Of a stretch of 64,000 bases of DNA, positions 61,986-64,000 are shown piece after piece. Location of the stretch: NCBI RefSeq assembly GCF_014837245.1, contig NZ_JACYFU010000003.1:124001-188000 (forward strand). The letters run 5' to 3'. Below the pieces are notes generated by a model. It saw nothing but the letters and a program-made list of their open reading frames with translations, made no database searches and was not told where the DNA came from. The stretch comes from Devosia oryzisoli. GTDB taxonomy: Bacteria > Pseudomonadota > Alphaproteobacteria > Rhizobiales > Devosiaceae. How positions within the stretch are numbered: position 1 is the first letter of the stretch; every line of letters starts with the position of its first letter. A program made the position numbers and the translations under genes.

Positions 61986-62855
61986 ATGGATCCTTCCTGG
62001 AACGACCTGAAGCTCTTTCTCCAGGTGGCGCGGCTGGGTGGCCTCAGCGCAGCGGCGACCGCAACTGGTCTTTCTCCGGCCACGCTCGGCCGGCGGGTCG
62101 CGGCCGTGGAGCAGCAACTCGGCCAGCCGCTCTTCCTGCGCAGCCAGAAAGGCTATCGGCTGACCCCGGCCGGCGAGGACCTGCTGGTTCGCGCCGAGGA
62201 GGTCGAGACGGCGATGGTCGCCGTCAAGCGCTGGGCTGAGGGTGCTGCGGCTCAGCGCGTCGTACGGGTTTCCGCGGGGCCGTGGACGTCGGCCTTCCTT
62301 GCCCGCCATATCGGACGGCTCTGGAGTCCATCGGACCCCTTCGGGATCGAGTTTGTCACGGCCAATGAAAAGGTCGACATCGGCCGGCGCAATGCCGATA
62401 TCGGCATCCGCAACCAGCGCCCCAGCGAGCAGTGGCTGGCAGGTCGATCCATGGGGCGCGTCGCTTACGGCCTCTATGCCCGTCCGGAGTTGGTGCACGG
62501 TGTTTCCGCCGGCTACTTCGTCGGCACGGCCAGCGGCGGCTACCAGACTCATTCGGCTCGCTGGCTGCAAGCGCACCATGCCGACCGCATCGCCATACGC
62601 GGCAACGACGCCCTGGGTGTGCTTGAACTGGTGGCCGCGGGGGCGGGCATCTCGGTCTTTCCGTGCTTTGTGGGCGACAGCGACCCGCGCCTCGCCCGCA
62701 TGGCGCCGCCCATCCCGGAGCTCGAGACCGACCATTGGCTGGTCTGCCATCACGAGGAACGCCACGTCCCGGCCGTCCGCACCGTCACCGAACGGATCGC
62801 CACCCTCATGCACGAGCACAGCCGGCTGTTTCGCGGCGAAGGGAAAGCTCGCTAG
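61986..62855 (+). CDS. LysR-family transcriptional regulator
   Basis: 289 residues. N-terminal winged helix WNDLKLFLQVARLGGLSAAA, then TGLSPATLGRRVAAVEQQLGQPLFLRSQKGYRLTPAGEDLL; C-terminal effector domain with ADIGIRNQRPSEQW and NDALGVLELVAAGAGISVFP. Divergent to the DUF1127 gene, so probably its regulator. No Shine-Dalgarno; a perfect palindrome abuts the ATG, suggesting a leaderless autoregulated message. Confidence 0.9.
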   Translation: MDPSWNDLKLFLQVARLGGLSAAATATGLSPATLGRRVAAVEQQLGQPLFLRSQKGYRLTPAGEDLLVRAEEVETAMVAVKRWAEGAAAQRVVRVSAGPWTSAFLARHIGRLWSPSDPFGIEFVTANEKVDIGRRNADIGIRNQRPSEQWLAGRSMGRVAYGLYARPELVHGVSAGYFVGTASGGYQTHSARWLQAHHADRIAIRGNDALGVLELVAAGAGISVFPCFVGDSDPRLARMAPPIPELETDHWLVCHHEERHVPAVRTVTERIATLMHEHSRLFRGEGKAR

Positions 62856-63043
62856 GGGGGCGTTAGCTGCGCCGGTCCGGCGAAGCGACGACTGTTTGCG
62901 GGGTGATAGGGTGCCCCCTGTGGCAGTGTGACCCGAATGCAAACGTTGCAAGAATAGGTTTGGCCGCTTTGTGAGACCGTTCCCCTGGTGGAGGAAATGG
63001 CATAGCGTGCGGTCCGATTGATCTTTTCCAGCAGTGTCCTCCC

Positions 63044-64000
63044 ATGCGATTCGGCCTCGATTTGCCGCCCCAGATCAAGGTCTTCGGGGCCTTCTTTGTT
63101 TATTCCTTCTGCATGGGGAGCCTCTATCCGCGCCTACCGGCCATCCAGGCCGCCATGGGTGTGGGGGAAGGCGCCTTGGGGCTGTCCCTGATCGGCGCTG
63201 CGATCGGCACGCTGATTTCGCTCACCTTTGCGCCCCCTATCATCGAGCGCATCGGTTATCGCCGCACCCTCTTGGGCGCCATTCCCTTGCTCTCGGCTCT
63301 CTACGCGGCTTCAGTCTGGGCGCAGGGGCCGCTGGCCTTCTTCCTGTTGCTGGTTCCGGTGGGCATGACGATTGGCTGCATCGAGATCATCATCAATCTT
63401 GAGGCCGACCGGGTGGAGCACGCCATCGGTCGGCGCATCATGAGCCGCGCGCACGCCTTCTGGAGCTTTGGCTTTTTCTCCGCCGGCATGGTCGGCTCGT
63501 TCATTGCCCAGTCTGGGCTGCCCCCGCAGGCTCACCTGGCGCTGATGATCCCGGTGGTGACGCTGGGCACCTTCGTCGTCCTCGGCCGCTTCGAGCCGGC
63601 CGCGCATCGCACCGGCTCGAGCACCGAGGCAACGCCGCATTTCGCACGGCCCACCTTGCCTATCCTCAGCCTCATCAGCGTCTGCATCGGCGCCATGATG
63701 ATGGAAGGCGCCGGGATCGACTGGTCCGCCATATACATGCGCAATCTCTTCGACGCGACGCCGTTCTGGGCCGGCTTCGCGGTGGCGCTCGTTGCCGGCT
63801 CGCAGGCCGTGGCGCGCTTCTTTGCCGACGGGTTTGTCGAGCGCTACAGCCCGGTCCTGGTGGCGCGGGTTCTCGTCACCATCCTCGGCATCGGGGCCGC
63901 CCTGATGTTCGTGGCCCAGGCAAGCTGGGTGGGCTATCTCGGGCTCGTGCTGATCGGCGTGGGCTCGAGCGCCCTCTTCCCGCTCTCCATGTCGGCGGCG
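63044..64000 (+). CDS. MFS transporter, truncated by the window end
   Basis: 319 codons before the window ends; the rest lies outside. About ten membrane helices are visible, opening KVFGAFFVYSFCMGSLYPRL. The motif-A-like loop between helices 2 and 3 is ERIGYRRTLLG, and EGAGIDWSAIYMRNLF marks helix 7. It resembles the YbjJ-like group of sugar/drug MFS proteins. ATG at 63044 without a strong ribosome site. Substrate unknown. Confidence 0.88.
   Translation, partial: MRFGLDLPPQIKVFGAFFVYSFCMGSLYPRLPAIQAAMGVGEGALGLSLIGAAIGTLISLTFAPPIIERIGYRRTLLGAIPLLSALYAASVWAQGPLAFFLLLVPVGMTIGCIEIIINLEADRVEHAIGRRIMSRAHAFWSFGFFSAGMVGSFIAQSGLPPQAHLALMIPVVTLGTFVVLGRFEPAAHRTGSSTEATPHFARPTLPILSLISVCIGAMMMEGAGIDWSAIYMRNLFDATPFWAGFAVALVAGSQAVARFFADGFVERYSPVLVARVLVTILGIGAALMFVAQASWVGYLGLVLIGVGSSALFPLSMSAA

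Overview
The window is a GC-rich (about 65%), densely packed chromosomal stretch from an alphaproteobacterium of the order Hyphomicrobiales, most likely Devosia-like. Pointers are the ahcY-divL-tsaE order, a DivL kinase with tyrosine in place of the phosphorylated histidine, an Irr-type ICE box in front of an MbfA iron exporter, DUF1127 and DUF1236 small proteins, EcfG-type general-stress promoters, and palindromic repeats of the kind scattered through rhizobial genomes. The genus is inferred. No tRNA, rRNA, CRISPR array, insertion sequence or complete prophage was seen.

Layout. 0-5 kb: ahcY, divL and tsaE. 5-7 kb: a DHFR-like reductase, a GST and rutR. 7-18 kb: a pyrimidine-catabolism operon (omega-amino acid transaminase, methylmalonate-semialdehyde dehydrogenase, ureidopropionase-type hydrolase, dihydropyrimidinase and a four-gene NMT1/THI5-type ABC transporter). 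Palindromic repeats and two DUF559 nuclease-like genes punctuate this operon. 18-33 kb: small membrane proteins, an MBL-fold hydrolase, a GMC oxidoreductase, higBA, trhO, an aldo/keto reductase, an Rrf2/thioredoxin-reductase-like pair, TetR, a lone phage-type S74 fibre protein, a GT8 glycosyltransferase and a GntR/ABC-2 operon. 33-41 kb: a FhuF-like reductase, a 2-hydroxyacid dehydrogenase, rbfA-truB, mbfA, a copper-delivery trio (small membrane protein, PCuAC, Sco) and an Xre-RES toxin-antitoxin pair. 41-50 kb: a DadA-like oxidase, a cold-shock protein, small unknowns, a LysR regulator, an extensin-like protein and lepA. 50-52 kb: an accessory patch of lower GC with DUF4365 and an unnamed partner. 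52-64 kb: glutathione peroxidase, DUF1236, a SelW/T-like protein, a polar amino-acid ABC transporter, creA, a 1-Cys peroxiredoxin, preA-preT, RlpA, DUF1127, LysR and a truncated MFS gene.

The main functional theme is the complete reductive pyrimidine pathway, split over two loci about 45 kb apart. PreT/PreA reduce uracil or thymine, HydA opens the ring, the M20 amidase releases beta-alanine or beta-aminoisobutyrate, the transaminase makes the semialdehyde, and MmsA makes acetyl- or propionyl-CoA. RutR lies divergent to the first locus, and RutR-like palindromes stand in front of both loci, so they are probably one regulon.

The two places with most novelty are the repeat- and DUF559-riddled operon at 9.9-15 kb and the DUF4365 two-gene patch at 50.4-51.9 kb. 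Several regulator genes also have inverted repeats that abut or overlap their start codons.
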